From contig CAVQVI010000006.1 in assembly GCA_963717075.1 (NCBI GenBank), forward strand, positions 248,001-312,000: a DNA stretch of 64,000 nucleotides. The letters are read 5' to 3'. The DNA is from JBGOTP01 sp963717075. Lineage in GTDB: Bacteria > Acidobacteriota > Vicinamibacteria > Vicinamibacterales > CAVVIG01. Under the pieces are notes generated by a model. That model had not been told where the DNA came from. It saw only the letters and a program-made list of their open reading frames with translations, and ran no database searches. A program made the position numbers and the translations under genes. This document shows, in pieces, positions 34,381-45,600 of the stretch (positions within the stretch are counted from its first letter, which is position 1; each line of letters starts with the position of its first letter).

Positions 34381-36027
34381 ATGGCGCCGCTAACGCCCGA
34401 GGATCCTCTCTGGTACAAGGATGCCGTCTTTTATCAGCTTCACGTGAAGTCCTTCGCCGATAGCAACGGCGACGGCATCGGTGATGTCCCCGGGCTCACG
34501 TCGAAGCTGGACCATCTCGCGTCGCTCGGCGTGGACTGCCTGTGGCTGCAGCCGATGTACCCGTCGCCGTTCAAGGACGATGGCTACGACATCTCCGACT
34601 ACACGAACATCCATCCGGACTACGGAACACTGCAGGATTTCGAGCACTTCCTGCATCAAGCCCACGCGCGGGGTCTGCGTGTCATCGTCGAACTCGTGCT
34701 GAACCACACGTCGGATCAGCACCCATGGTTTCAGGATGCGCGGAGCTCCCCGGACAATCCGCGGCGTGAGTGGTACGTGTGGAGCGACACGGACACGCGC
34801 TATCGCGATGTCCGCGTCATTTTCGTCGACTCGGAACTGTCGAACTGGGCCTGGGATCCAGTTTCCAAAGCGTACTACTGGCATCGGTTTTTCAGCCATC
34901 AGCCGGACCTCAACTACGACAACCCCGCGGTTCGAGAAGAGATCTGGAACGTCATGAAGTTCTGGCTCGATCTCGGTGTAGACGGATTTCGCGTGGATGC
35001 GGTCCCCTACCTCGTCGAGCGCGAGGGGACATCGTGCGAGAACCTGCCCGAAACGCACGCCGTGCTGAAAGACCTCCGCGCGCGCCTCGACGCCCACTTC
35101 GCCGGAAGGGTGCTCCTCGCCGAAGCGAACATGTGGCCCGAAGATGTGCGACCGTACTTCGGCGAGGGTGACGAATTCCACATGTCGTTCCACTTTCCCC
35201 TCATGCCGCGCATGTTCATGGCGCTCCGTCTCGAAGACCGCAAGCCGCTCGTCGACATCATCGAGCGCACTCCGAGCATCCCTGCGTCATGTCAGTGGGG
35301 CATCTTCCTCCGCAACCACGACGAGCTAACCCTCGAAATGGTGACGGACCTCGAGCGGCAGTACATGTGGGATGAGTACGCCAAGGATCCCAGGGCCCGT
35401 ATCAACCTGGGCATCCGGCGACGGCTTGCGCCACTCATGGAAGGCGATCGGCGACGGGTCGAGCTGATGAGCGGACTGCTCATGTCTCTCCCGGGAAGCC
35501 CCATCCTCTACTACGGCGACGAGATCGGCATGGGTGACAACGTCTATCTCGGCGATCGGAACGGCGTCCGGACGCCCATGCAGTGGAACGCCGGCATCAA
35601 TGGTGGGTTTTCGACGGCCGATCCCGAACGTCTCTGGTTGCCACTCATCTCGAACACCGTCTACGGCTATCAAGCCGTGAACGTCGAGTCCCAGGAACGG
35701 AACCAGACCTCGCTTCTGAACTGGATGCGACGCCTCATCACGATTCGCCGCTCCCAGCAGGTGTTCGGTCGAGGCGCGATTGAGTTCCTCAAGCCTGAGA
35801 ATCATCGCGTACTGGCATTCGTCCGAACCCTTGGACCCGTAACCGTGCTCATCGTCTGCAACCTCGCCGGCACGGCGCAGGTCGTGGAACTCGACTTGTC
35901 ACCGATGAGTGGTGCCATCCCCGTGGAGATGTTCGGCGGCAGCATCTTCCCGAGAATCGGTCGCGACCCCTACGTCATGACGTTGGGTCCGTACAACTTC
36001 TTCTGGCTCCGGCTGCGCTGGCTGTAG
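34381..36027 (+). CDS. treS: Trehalose synthase (maltose alpha-D-glucosyltransferase)
   Basis: GH13 subfamily 16. From ATG 34381 about 548 residues: DPLWYKDAVFYQLHVKSFAD, GIGDVPGLTSKLDHLASLGV, ELVLNHTSDQHPWF, VDGFRVDAVPYL (nucleophile D206), LLAEANMWPED (acid/base E248), FLRNHDELTLEMV (D314), GSPILYYGDEIGMGDN and RNGVRTPMQWN. The set is diagnostic for TreS, which interconverts maltose and trehalose. In-frame ATGs at 34300-34348 allow a longer N-terminus, but homology starts after 34381. It lacks the fused maltokinase domain seen in some actinobacterial and acidobacterial forms. It follows the sugar ABC operon and precedes a glycosyltransferase by five bases. Confidence 0.93.
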   Translation: MAPLTPEDPLWYKDAVFYQLHVKSFADSNGDGIGDVPGLTSKLDHLASLGVDCLWLQPMYPSPFKDDGYDISDYTNIHPDYGTLQDFEHFLHQAHARGLRVIVELVLNHTSDQHPWFQDARSSPDNPRREWYVWSDTDTRYRDVRVIFVDSELSNWAWDPVSKAYYWHRFFSHQPDLNYDNPAVREEIWNVMKFWLDLGVDGFRVDAVPYLVEREGTSCENLPETHAVLKDLRARLDAHFAGRVLLAEANMWPEDVRPYFGEGDEFHMSFHFPLMPRMFMALRLEDRKPLVDIIERTPSIPASCQWGIFLRNHDELTLEMVTDLERQYMWDEYAKDPRARINLGIRRRLAPLMEGDRRRVELMSGLLMSLPGSPILYYGDEIGMGDNVYLGDRNGVRTPMQWNAGINGGFSTADPERLWLPLISNTVYGYQAVNVESQERNQTSLLNWMRRLITIRRSQQVFGRGAIEFLKPENHRVLAFVRTLGPVTVLIVCNLAGTAQVVELDLSPMSGAIPVEMFGGSIFPRIGRDPYVMTLGPYNFFWLRLRWL

Positions 36028-36032
36028 CGATC

Positions 36033-37304
36033 GTGGAGTCTCACAGCACCCTTTCCGACGCGCTTGTCCGACAGTTGATTGCCGTCGGGCAAGTCGACGT
36101 CCTGGTCGGGTTACCGACCCTGAACAACGCGGCAACCATCGTCGATGTCATCCGGGCGGTCCACGCGTGCTTCACCGTGAACTTCCCACGCCTGAGGACG
36201 GTCATGATCAACTCCGACGGCGGCTCCACGGATGGCACGCCGGAACTCATACGCGCCGCCTCATTCAGCGATGCGGACCGCGTCCAGACGTCGCACTCGC
36301 TTCGAACCTTGCATCGCGTGGTCGCGCCGTATCATGGGTTGCCTGGAAGGTTCACGGCATTGCGCACCGTCTTTGCAGCCGCTGAGCTCACGCAGGCGAA
36401 GGTCCTCGTCATGCTCGATCCGAGCGGGCCAGCCACGACCGCTGAGCGTGTGACGGAGCTGATTGCGCCCATCCTTCGCTCCGAAGTCGATTTTCTGACA
36501 CCGCGCTATCGAAGGCACCCGTGCGACGGCGTACTCGTCACGCAGCTCGTCCGCCCACTCGTCCGCGCGCTCTACGGAGTGGAGGTCGATGAACCCCTCG
36601 CCGCCGAATTCTCCTGCGTCGGACGCTTCGCATCGCACTGCCTCGAGCAGGACATCTGGCATCGTGAAGCTGCGAGGTTCGCCATCGACCTGTGGCTTCG
36701 TACTGAGGCCGTCTCGCGGGGGCTCAGCCTTGGTCAAATCTGGCGTCCTGTGCCGACCGCCGCCGGGGCGAGGACTACACTCCGTGCCGCGGTCCACCAA
36801 GTGGTCGTGTCTCTGCTCGAATGCCTCCGCGCGCATGAGTCGTTCTGGTTGAAGGTGAACGGCGTGACACGACTGGAAACCCTGGGCAGCCATCCGACTG
36901 CAGCGCCCGACCGTGTGACGTGGGATTACAAAGCTCTGGCCGAGCAGGCGCGCCATGACATCGGCGAAATCGAGCCTCTGATCAACGCCGTGCTCACGCC
37001 GGAGGTGTCGGCTCGCGTCCTGGCCCAGACCTCGAGCCCGGATCCGCCGCTCGATGATGAGCTCTGGGTGAGCGTCGTATATGGCTTCATTGCCGCGACT
37101 CACTCAGGGGCTGCCAGCACCGACAACCTCGCCGACACGTTCGCGCCCCTTTACATGTGGCGCGCCTCGGCGTTCATGTTCCACACTGCACTCGAACCTC
37201 CAGCCGTGGTGCAGTCACGACTCGACTCCCTCTGTCAGACATTCGAACGGCTGAAGCCAGTCCTCGTATCGAGCTGGTCGGAACTAGATGTGAGGTCACG
37301 ATGA
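36033..37304 (+). CDS. GT2/GT81-like glycosyltransferase, possibly compatible-solute related
   Basis: 423 residues from GTG 36033, five bases after treS. GT-A features: DVLVGLPTLNNAATIVDVIR, VMINSDGGSTDGTPELI, VLVMLDPSG in the DxD position, DFLTPRYRRHPCDGVLV and a long helical C-terminal part. The pattern recalls glucosyl-3-phosphoglycerate and mannosylglycerate synthases that take NDP-sugars to phosphoglycerate-type acceptors, but I cannot assign the acceptor. The close link to treS and an MscS-like channel suggests osmolyte metabolism. Its stop overlaps the next ATG (ATGA at 37301). Confidence 0.75.
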   Translation: MESHSTLSDALVRQLIAVGQVDVLVGLPTLNNAATIVDVIRAVHACFTVNFPRLRTVMINSDGGSTDGTPELIRAASFSDADRVQTSHSLRTLHRVVAPYHGLPGRFTALRTVFAAAELTQAKVLVMLDPSGPATTAERVTELIAPILRSEVDFLTPRYRRHPCDGVLVTQLVRPLVRALYGVEVDEPLAAEFSCVGRFASHCLEQDIWHREAARFAIDLWLRTEAVSRGLSLGQIWRPVPTAAGARTTLRAAVHQVVVSLLECLRAHESFWLKVNGVTRLETLGSHPTAAPDRVTWDYKALAEQARHDIGEIEPLINAVLTPEVSARVLAQTSSPDPPLDDELWVSVVYGFIAATHSGAASTDNLADTFAPLYMWRASAFMFHTALEPPAVVQSRLDSLCQTFERLKPVLVSSWSELDVRSR

Positions 37305-38008
37305 TTCAGGAAATCGCTGACGCGCTCGTTCTGTCCTGGCGGAACTTTGCGACGGGGTTTGTGCAGTTCGTGCCCCGATTCGTCGCCGCCAGCATCATTC
37401 TCGCCGGCGGATTTCTCGTGTCGCTCGTGATCCGCCGGACCGTTCGACAGATGCTCGTATGGCTGCATTTCGACCGCCTGTCGCGCCGCACCGGCGCCAG
37501 CGAGATGTTGCGCGCAGCCGAACTGCCGTCCGCCGAAGTGCTCATCGCCAAGATTGTCTTCTGGCTGGTCTGGATCGGCTTCATCGTTTCGGCCATCGAC
37601 ACGCTGCAGTTCGCGCCGTTTGAAGGGCTCGTGCAGGACTTTTTCCGGTTCGTGCCCCGTCTGCTGATCGCGATGCTCGTGCTCGCACTCGCCCTGCTGG
37701 TCGGAAATTTTCTCTGGCGGGCGACGCTGCTGGCATTCGTGAATGCCAGCATGCCAGGGGCCCGGCTGCTGAGTGGCGCTCTACGCCTGCTGGTGATCGC
37801 GATTGGCATTGTGATGGCACTGGAACAACTCGGGCTGGCGACGACGGTCGTGCTGACGGCCTTCGCGATTACGTTTGGTGCGCTCATGTTGGGACTGGCG
37901 ATCGCGTTAGGACTCGGCGGACGGGACATCGCGAAGGAGTTGCTCCGACATCAGTTCCGGTCGAAGCAGGAACGAAATACGGATGCCGATGCCGCGCCGC
38001 ACCTCTAA
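37301..38008 (+). CDS. MscS-like small membrane protein (conserved TM helix family)
   Basis: 235 residues from ATG 37301, overlapping the upstream stop. Four or five hydrophobic helices: FVAASIILAGGFLVSLVI, AKIVFWLVWIGFIVSAID, LLIAMLVLALALLVGNFLW, LRLLVIAIGIVMALEQLG and TVVLTAFAITFGALMLGLAI, the last with the Gly/Ala-rich packing of the MscS pore helix (ALGLGGRDIAKELL). The beta-domain that follows in full MscS is absent, so it resembles the short 'mechanosensitive ion channel, conserved TM helix' proteins. A role in osmotic response fits the trehalose neighbours, by inference. Confidence 0.8.
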   Translation: MIQEIADALVLSWRNFATGFVQFVPRFVAASIILAGGFLVSLVIRRTVRQMLVWLHFDRLSRRTGASEMLRAAELPSAEVLIAKIVFWLVWIGFIVSAIDTLQFAPFEGLVQDFFRFVPRLLIAMLVLALALLVGNFLWRATLLAFVNASMPGARLLSGALRLLVIAIGIVMALEQLGLATTVVLTAFAITFGALMLGLAIALGLGGRDIAKELLRHQFRSKQERNTDADAAPHL

Positions 38009-38093
38009 TCGGGTGCCTCCGGAATGTCTGATCGACAGTCGCCGGAGCCCCACCCTTGAAGTCGCTTGCGTGGGCGTTCCAGGGAGAGCCTGA

Positions 38094-39620
38094 ATGCCAC
38101 ATCGCCGAGCGAGTGGCATTCTGCTCCACCCGACTTCACTGCCGGGCCGTTTCGGCATTGGTGATCTTGGCCCTGCCGCATTCGAATTCGTCGACCTGAT
38201 CGCGTCTGCCGGCCAGCGACTGTGGCAAGTGCTGCCGCTCGGTCCGACCGGATATGGCGACTCGCCGTATCAGTGTCTCTCCGCCTTTGCGGGCAATTCG
38301 CTCTTGATCAGCCTCGAGCAACTCATCGCAGATGGATTACTCACCGAGGACGAGGCGCGCACGCAGGAGATACCGTTCGGACCTGTCGACTTTCCCACGG
38401 TCATTGGCCAACGCCGAGCGCTGTGGCCCCGTGTCTTCGATCGCTTCGAAGCGACCGCCGACCAGGAGATACGCAATCGATTCGAACGCTTCTGTCTGAC
38501 GCAGGCGAGCTGGCTGAACGACTTCGCGCTGTTTGCGGCTGTCAAGGATGCGCAGGGTCAGACTGCGTGGACGACGTGGGACGACGACATCGCCAGACGG
38601 GAGCCACGGGCCCTGGCAGGCTGGTCGGAGCGCTGTGCTCGCGAAATCTGTGTCCACAAGCTGACCCAGTTTCTGTTCTTTGAGCAGTGGAAGCACCTGC
38701 GTCAGGCCTGCCACGCCCGCTCAATTGCCATCATGGGTGACTTGCCGATCTTCGTTGCGCATGACAGCGCCGATGTCTGGGCACGGCCGGAGCTGTTCCG
38801 CCTCGACGCCAACGGCCAACCCACTGTTCTCACAGGAGTGCCACCCGACTACTTCAGCGCGACCGGACAATTGTGGGGAAACCCACATTACCGATGGGAC
38901 GTCCTCGCGCAAGCCGGATACACCTGGTGGATCGATCGCTTTCGGGCGCTGCTCGCACTCGTCGACCGCGTGCGTATCGATCACTTCCGCGGGTTCGAGG
39001 CGTCGTGGGAAGTGCCGGGCGATGCCACGACTGCCCTGGTCGGCAAGTGGGTGAAGGGGCCTGGCATCGTGCTTTTCGAAATGGTGCAATCGGCCCTACA
39101 GACCGATCGGCTTCCGTTTGTCGCTGAGAATCTCGGGGTGATCACGCCCGAAGTGGAAGCCGTGCGTCAACGACTGGGCCTTCCCGGAATGGCGATCCTC
39201 CAGTTCGCGTTCGGAAGCGATCCGCAGGCGCCGAGCTTCAGACCGCATAACCATTCCCGAGACCTGGTGGTGTACACCGGGACCCACGACAATGACACGA
39301 CGATGGGATGGTGGACCGGCGCGTCCGGGCACAGCACACGATCACTCATTGAGGTCGAGAACGAGCGCGAGCACGCTCGCCGCTATCTGTCTCTGGACGG
39401 ACGGGAGGTCCACTGGGAATTCATCCGCGCCGCGCTGGCCTCGGTCGCGGATACCGCAATCGTGCCGGTGCAGGACCTTCTCGGGCTTGGCAGCGAGGCG
39501 CGCATGAATCGGCCCGGCACGGATACCGGCAACTGGCGATGGAGACTCCTCCCGGGCCAGCTCTCTCACGAGGTCGTACAAACGCTTGCGATCATGACCG
39601 CGACATACGGTCGGACTTGA
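38094..39620 (+). CDS. malQ: 4-alpha-glucanotransferase (amylomaltase)
   Basis: 508 residues, GH77. RASGILLHPTSLPGRFGIGD at the N-terminus, WQVLPLGPTGYGDSPYQCLS, IMGDLPIFVAHDSADVW, GVPPDYFSATGQLWGNPHY, RIDHFRGFEASWEVP (nucleophile Asp), FVAENLGVITPEVEA (acid/base Glu) and YTGTHDNDTTMGWW (third Asp). It disproportionates maltodextrins and links maltose or trehalose turnover to glycogen. It ends the plus-strand sugar unit and converges on the kinase array at 39650. Confidence 0.96.
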   Translation: MPHRRASGILLHPTSLPGRFGIGDLGPAAFEFVDLIASAGQRLWQVLPLGPTGYGDSPYQCLSAFAGNSLLISLEQLIADGLLTEDEARTQEIPFGPVDFPTVIGQRRALWPRVFDRFEATADQEIRNRFERFCLTQASWLNDFALFAAVKDAQGQTAWTTWDDDIARREPRALAGWSERCAREICVHKLTQFLFFEQWKHLRQACHARSIAIMGDLPIFVAHDSADVWARPELFRLDANGQPTVLTGVPPDYFSATGQLWGNPHYRWDVLAQAGYTWWIDRFRALLALVDRVRIDHFRGFEASWEVPGDATTALVGKWVKGPGIVLFEMVQSALQTDRLPFVAENLGVITPEVEAVRQRLGLPGMAILQFAFGSDPQAPSFRPHNHSRDLVVYTGTHDNDTTMGWWTGASGHSTRSLIEVENEREHARRYLSLDGREVHWEFIRAALASVADTAIVPVQDLLGLGSEARMNRPGTDTGNWRWRLLPGQLSHEVVQTLAIMTATYGRT

Positions 39621-39649
39621 ACTGTCCACATTTGCAGCGGGACTCCATG

Positions 39650-42600
39650 TCACTTCATCGGCACGCGGCGCTTCAGCTCCTCGAACCAGTGCTGCACCAG
39701 GATCATCTGCGTGAGTTTGAGGGGGGGTCTCTCGACCCTGCGCATCATTAAGAACCGGCCGCCGTCCGGCGCGACATTGTAAAGGCGAATGATGGTGTTG
39801 GTGACGTACGGCCCCTCGAAGAGCGTGTGCGGTGTTCCGGCCATGAAGGTCGGACCCGTCGTCACTGGAACCGCCATCATCTTGGTCAGGTCACCTTGCG
39901 GAAGCGTCATGAAGAACAACTCCCGTCCGTTCCGCGACCACACTGGCGCCGTTCCACCGTCCGTTGAGATCGGCTGTCTGTCGCCCGGCTCAGGATACGG
40001 CTGCACGTACACTTCAAGGCGGCCCGATTCGTCGGAGGTGTAGGCCAACCATCTCCCGTCGGGAGAGAAGTCGGGATGACCCTCATTGAACCGTGTACGC
40101 TGGATGGGACGCGGCTGCCGGTCGCCGCTGAGCGGAAGCACCCAGATGTCGTTACCCTGTCTCTGAGGTTTGCTCGATGAAGGCGAGCGTGGAACCGTCA
40201 GGCGTCCAGGCGTGCACGAAAGCAGGGCTGTCGCGCGTGGTCAGCCGCTCAATCGGGCTCGTACCGTCCACCGGCGCCACGACAAGCTCCGTGCGGTTTC
40301 CTTTCATCGAACCGAACGCAATGCGCTTTCCGTCGGGTGCCCAGGAGGAAATCTGCACCTGGCTGCGTCTGTCGTCGGTGAGGCGGGTCACGCCGCCGCG
40401 AAGGATGTCAGCAATCCACAGGTTTCTGTCAGCAACGGGCAGCGTCCCGAAGACGAACCGCTGGCCATCGGGCGAGAGCCGCACGGCCGTATAGGGCCGC
40501 GACGGGACACCCACGGGGCGTTCGGCTCCGCTTCGATCGACCCAGTGCAGCGATCGTTCGGGAGCGGGAAGCACGCCGCCCGGCAGGTAGACGAGTGTGC
40601 CCGACGTCGACACGCTGAACTGTCCGGCGCCCGAATCGGCGATCAAATTGTTCTGGGTATTCGCTGCCTGCATGACATCGGCGGCCACGGCCACAGGGTT
40701 GCCCGTCACTTCCAGCCGCTGGAGGTTGAACGGCACCGCCATCAGGGTTCCCGTCCTCATGTACACGAGATGGCCGGTGGGAACATACCGCGCGTCGGCG
40801 CCGCCCTCGATGAGGATCTTCCGCTCGCCGGTGGCGAGCGCCTGCACCGCGATGGCCGTGGCGTCCCATTGTGCAAACGATCCGTAGGTCACGGTAAACA
40901 AGACGGCTCGACTGCCGGGAAGCACGAAGGGAAGCCGATGACTGAATTCGCCGTGCGTGGCATCAAGGGTCGTCAGCGGCTGCGCGTTCCCGCCGGCAGC
41001 CGGAACGCGCCACAGCCCGCCGGTCCGTTGCGCGAAGACGACGGTATCGTCCGCGCCCCAGCTCGCCCCGAAGATCGGCGGTGCATCGCAGATCTTCGCC
41101 GTGGGTCCACCCTGTGGGAACGCCACCTTGAACAGACTGCCTGTTGTGCTGCCTGGAACAGCGCTCCAGAATCCGAGCCACTGCCCGTCAGGGGAAAAGA
41201 ACGGACTGTGCGCTCTCTCAGTGCCCGCGATCGGCGTTGCCTCGAGCTGGGTCAGGGGACGCAGATACAACTGCTGCTGGTTCCCGCGGATGGCGCTGAA
41301 GACGAGCGATCGCCCATCGGGCGAGAGGACCATCGCGGTTCGCGCTGGCCGCCCCTCGCCGACTCCTTGATCAGTCGGCGTTGCCCGAAGCTGGTCGGCG
41401 GGCGCCACACTCACGAACGTGCGTATCACCTCTGGAGGTGGTTGGTCCGAACCGCGTTCAGGTGCTCGAAGCCACGTCATGCCTATGGCACCGATGACGA
41501 GGACGGCCACCAGTCCAGTGGCGCTCCAGATGCTGAGGAGCCGGGGCGGGCTCGCCGCGAAGGCCGCGGAGGCGTCGCGAGATTCCGCATCCTCGAGCTC
41601 GAGTCTCGCATCCCCGATGTGCTGCAAGCGCCTTTTGACATCCTTCACCAGACAGCGCTTCAGCAGCCTGTTGATTGACGCCGGCGTGCCGGGGGCCAGG
41701 CGCGACCAGTCAGGCTCGCTCTTCAGGAGCGCCGCCAGGGTTTCCGTGACATCCTTCCCGTCGAATGCGCGTGCCCCCGCGAGCATTTCGTACAGCACAC
41801 ACCCGAACGCCCAGATGTCGGTCCGCGTGTCGACCGCCAGGCCCCGCGCCTGTTCGGGACTCATGTAGGCCGCGGTTCCCACGATGACGCCCTCGCGCGT
41901 GCCACCCACCGTCACGGTCGGTGTTTGCGAGAGCGCACCGGCCCCGTCGCGTTCGGCGACTTTGGCCAAGCCGAAGTCGAGCACTTTCACGATGCCGTCC
42001 GGCGTGATCTTGATGTTGGCCGGCTTCAGATCTCGGTGGACGATGCCTTTCGCGTGCGCGGCCTCGAGCGCATCGGCGATTTGCCGGGCGATTCCGAGAG
42101 ATTCGGCGAGCGAGATCGGACCGGTGGACAGTCGATCGGCCAAGGTCGGTCCCTCGACCAGTTCCAGCACCAACGCGCGGCCCCCGGCCCACGCTTCGAC
42201 GCCATAGATCGCGCCGATGTGCGGATGATTCAACGACGCAAGCATCCTCGCCTCGCGCTCGAAGCGCGCGAGCCGCTCTGGAGCGCTCGTGAAGAGGCGC
42301 GGGAGAATCTTGATCGCGACATCGCGTTCCAGCGTCGTATCGCGCGCGCGATAGACTTCGCCCATCCCGCCCGCGCCGAGCAGGCCGTGCACCTGATACG
42401 CGCCGATCCGGCGGCCGGTCACCACCGACGCATCGCCATTACTCACCAGCTGTGCCGCGACCGCCGCCGCGTCGCCCTCGAGAAACGCGCTCGCGGACGC
42501 CGGCTCCGCGAGCAGCGACTCGACTTCGCGCCGCAACGCCTCGTCGCCCGCGCACGCCTCCGCCAGAAACGCCGCGCGCTCGCCGGCCGGTCGTGCCGAC

Positions 42601-42662
42601 GCGCCGTGATACACCCGCTCGACCTCCGACCAGCGGTCAGGCTCCACTCGCGCTCCCCCCAC
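39650..42662 (-). CDS. Receptor-like Ser/Thr protein kinase with PD40 beta-propeller, copy 1 (one-base stop mutation)
   Basis: Same build as copy 2: an N-terminal helical region, a PknB-type kinase (LLGAGGMGEVYRARDTTLER, VAIK, IVHRDLKPANIKI, VLDFGLAKV, SPEQARG), one membrane helix (LVAVLVIGAIGMTWLRAP) and PD40 propeller repeats (LSPDGRSLVFSA, FSPDGQWLGFWS). Relative to copy 2, one extra base at 40154 turns ETGND into ETG-TAA, so the reading stops at 40152. The last 160 residues continue in another frame to 39650. It follows copy 2 after 14 bases with no sigma gene in between. It may yield a protein lacking the final propeller blades. Confidence 0.88.
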
Positions 42663-42676
42663 GCAATTCCCTCATA

Positions 42677-45600
42677 TCACTTCATCGGCACGCGGCGCTT
42701 CAGCTCCTCGAACCAGTGCTGCACCAGGATCATCTGTGTGAGTTTGAGGGGGGGTCTCTCGACCCTGCGTATCAGCAAGAACCGGCTGCCGTCCGGCGCG
42801 ACATTGTAAAGGCGAATTATGTTTTGGGTGACGTACGGCCCTTCGAAGAGCGTGTGCGGTGTTCCGGCCACGAGGGTCGGACCCGTTGTCACTGGAACCG
42901 CCATCATCCTCGTCAGGTTTCCTTGCGGAAGCGTCATGAAGAACAACTCCCGCCCGTTCCGCGACCACACTGGCTCCCTTCCACCGTCCGTTGAGATCGG
43001 CTGTCGATTGCCCGGCCCAGGATACGGCTGCACGTACACCTCTTGGCGGCCCGATTCGTCGGACGTGTAGGCCAACCAGCTCCCGTCGGGAGAGAACTCG
43101 GGCTGAGCCTCATTGAACCGTGTACGCAGGATGGGATGCGGCTCCCGGTCGCCGCTGAGCGGAAGCACCCAGATGTCGTTCCCTGTCTCTACGGTTTGCT
43201 CGATGAAGGCGAGCGTGGAACCGTCAGGCGTCCAGGCGTGCACGAACGCAGGGCTGTCGCGCGTGGTCAGCCGCTCGATCGGGCCGGTGCCGTCCACCGG
43301 CTTCACGACAATGTCCGTGCGGTTCCCTTTCATCGAACCGAACGCAATACGCTTTCCGTCCGGTGCCCAGGAGGAAATCTGGACCTCGCTGCGTCCGTCG
43401 GTGAGGCGGGTCACGCCGCCGCGAAGGATGTCAGAAATCCACAGGTTTCTGTCGTCAGTGGGCAGCGTCCCCACGAGCGTCCCGAAGATGAACCGCTGGC
43501 CATCCGGCGAGAGCCGCACGGCGGTATAAGGCCGCGACGGGACGCCCACGGGGCGTTCGGCTCCGGTTCGATCGACCCAGTGCAGCGATCGTTCGGGCGC
43601 TGGAAGCACGCCGCCCGGCAGGTAGACGAGGGTGCCCGACGCCGACACGCTGAATTGCCCGGCGCCCGAATCGATGGTAAAGGCCATGGCATTCGCTGCC
43701 TGCATGACATCGGCCGCCACGGCCACCGGGTTGCCCGTCACTTCCAGCCGCTGGAGGTTGAACGGCACCGCCATCAGGGTTCCCCTCCTCATGTACACGA
43801 GATGGCCGGTGGGCACATACCGCGCGTCGGCGCCGCCCTCGATGAGGATCTTCCGCTCGCCGGTGGCGAGCGCCTGCACCGCGATAGCCGTGGCATCCCA
43901 TCGTGCAAACAACTCGTGAGTCACGGTAAACAAGACGGCTCGACTACCGGGAAGCACCAAGGGAAGCCGATGACTGAATTCGCCGTGCGTGGTATCAAGG
44001 GTTGTCAGCGGCTCCGCGTTCCCGCCGGCCGCCGGAACGCGCCACAGCCCGCCGGTCCTTTGCGCGAAGACGACGGTGTCGTCCGCGCCCCAGCTCGCCC
44101 CGAAGATCGGCGGTGCATCGCAGATCTTCGCCGTGGGTCCACCCTGTGGGAACGCCACCTTGAACAGACTGTCTGTTCCACTGCCTGGACCAGCGCTCCA
44201 AAATCCGAGCCACTGCCCGTCAGGGGAAAAGAACGGACTGTGCGCGTTCTCAGTGCCGCCGATCGGCGTGGCCTCGAGCTGGGTCAGGCGACGCAGATAC
44301 AACTGCTGCTGGTTCCCGCGGATGGCGCTGAAGACGAGCGATCGCCCATCGGGCGAGAAGACCATCGCCGTTCGCCCCGGCCGCCCCTCGCCGGCTCCTT
44401 GATCAGTCGGTGTTGCCCCAAGCTGGTCGGCTGGCGCCACACTCACGAACGTGCGTATCACCTCTGCCGGTGGTTGGTCCGAACGGCCGTCAGGTGCTCG
44501 AAGCCACGTCATGCCCATGGCACCGATGACGAGGCTGGCAACCAGTGCAGTGACGCTCCAGATGCTCGGGAGCCGGCGTGGACTTGCCGCGAAGGCCGCG
44601 GCCGCGTCACGAGATTCAGCATCCTCGAGCTCGAGTCTCGCATCCCCGATGTGCTGCAGGCGCCTTTTGACGTCCTTCACCAGACAGCGCTTCAGCAGCC
44701 TGTTGATGGACGGCGGCGTGGCGGGGGCCAGGCGCGACCAGTCAGGCTCGCTCTTCAGGAGCGCCGCCAGGGTGTCCGTGACATCCTTCCCGTCGAAGGC
44801 GCGTGCCCCCGCGAGCATTTCGTAGAGCACACACCCGAACGCCCAGATGTCGGTCCGTGTGTCGACCGCCAGGCCCCGCGCCTGTTCGGGGCTCATGTAG
44901 GCAGCGGTTCCCACGATCACGCCCTCGCGCGTGCCGCCCACCGTCACGGTCGGCGTCTGTGAGAGCGCACCGGCCCCGTCGCGTTCGGCGACCTTGGCCA
45001 AGCCGAAGTCGAGCACCTTCACGATGCCGTCCGGCGTAATCTTGATGTTGGCCGGCTTCAGATCTCTGTGGACGATGCCTTTCGCGTGCGCGGCCTCGAG
45101 CGCATCCGCGATTTGCCGGGCGATCCCGAGTGATTCGGCGAGCGAGATCGGACCCGTGGACAATCGATCGGCCAAGGTCGGTCCCTCGACCAGTTCCAGC
45201 ACCAACGCGCGGCCCCCGGCCCACGCTTCGACGCCATAGATCGCGCCGATATGCGGATGATTCAGCGAGGCCAGCATCCTCGCCTCGCGCTCGAAGCGCG
45301 CGAGCCGCTCTGGCGCGCTCGTGAAGTGACGCGGGAGAATCTTGATCGCGACCTCGCGTTCCAGCGTCGTATCGCGCGCCCGATAGACTTCGCCCATCCC
45401 GCCCGCGCCGAGCAGGCCGTGCACGTGATACGCGCCGATCCGGCGGCCTGTCAGCACCGACGCATCGCCATTACTCACCAGCTGCGCCGCGACCGCCGCT
45501 GCGTCGCCGTCGAGAAACGCGCTCGCGGACGCCGGCTCCGCGAGCAGCGACTCGACTTCGCGCCGCAACGCCTCGTCGCCCGCGCAGGCCTCCGCCAGAA

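Noticed and set aside
43043..44962. A 639-codon plus-strand frame with similar ones at 40170 and 46941
   Set aside because: These are mirror frames of the three kinase copies. Their mutual similarity only reflects the duplication of the real genes.
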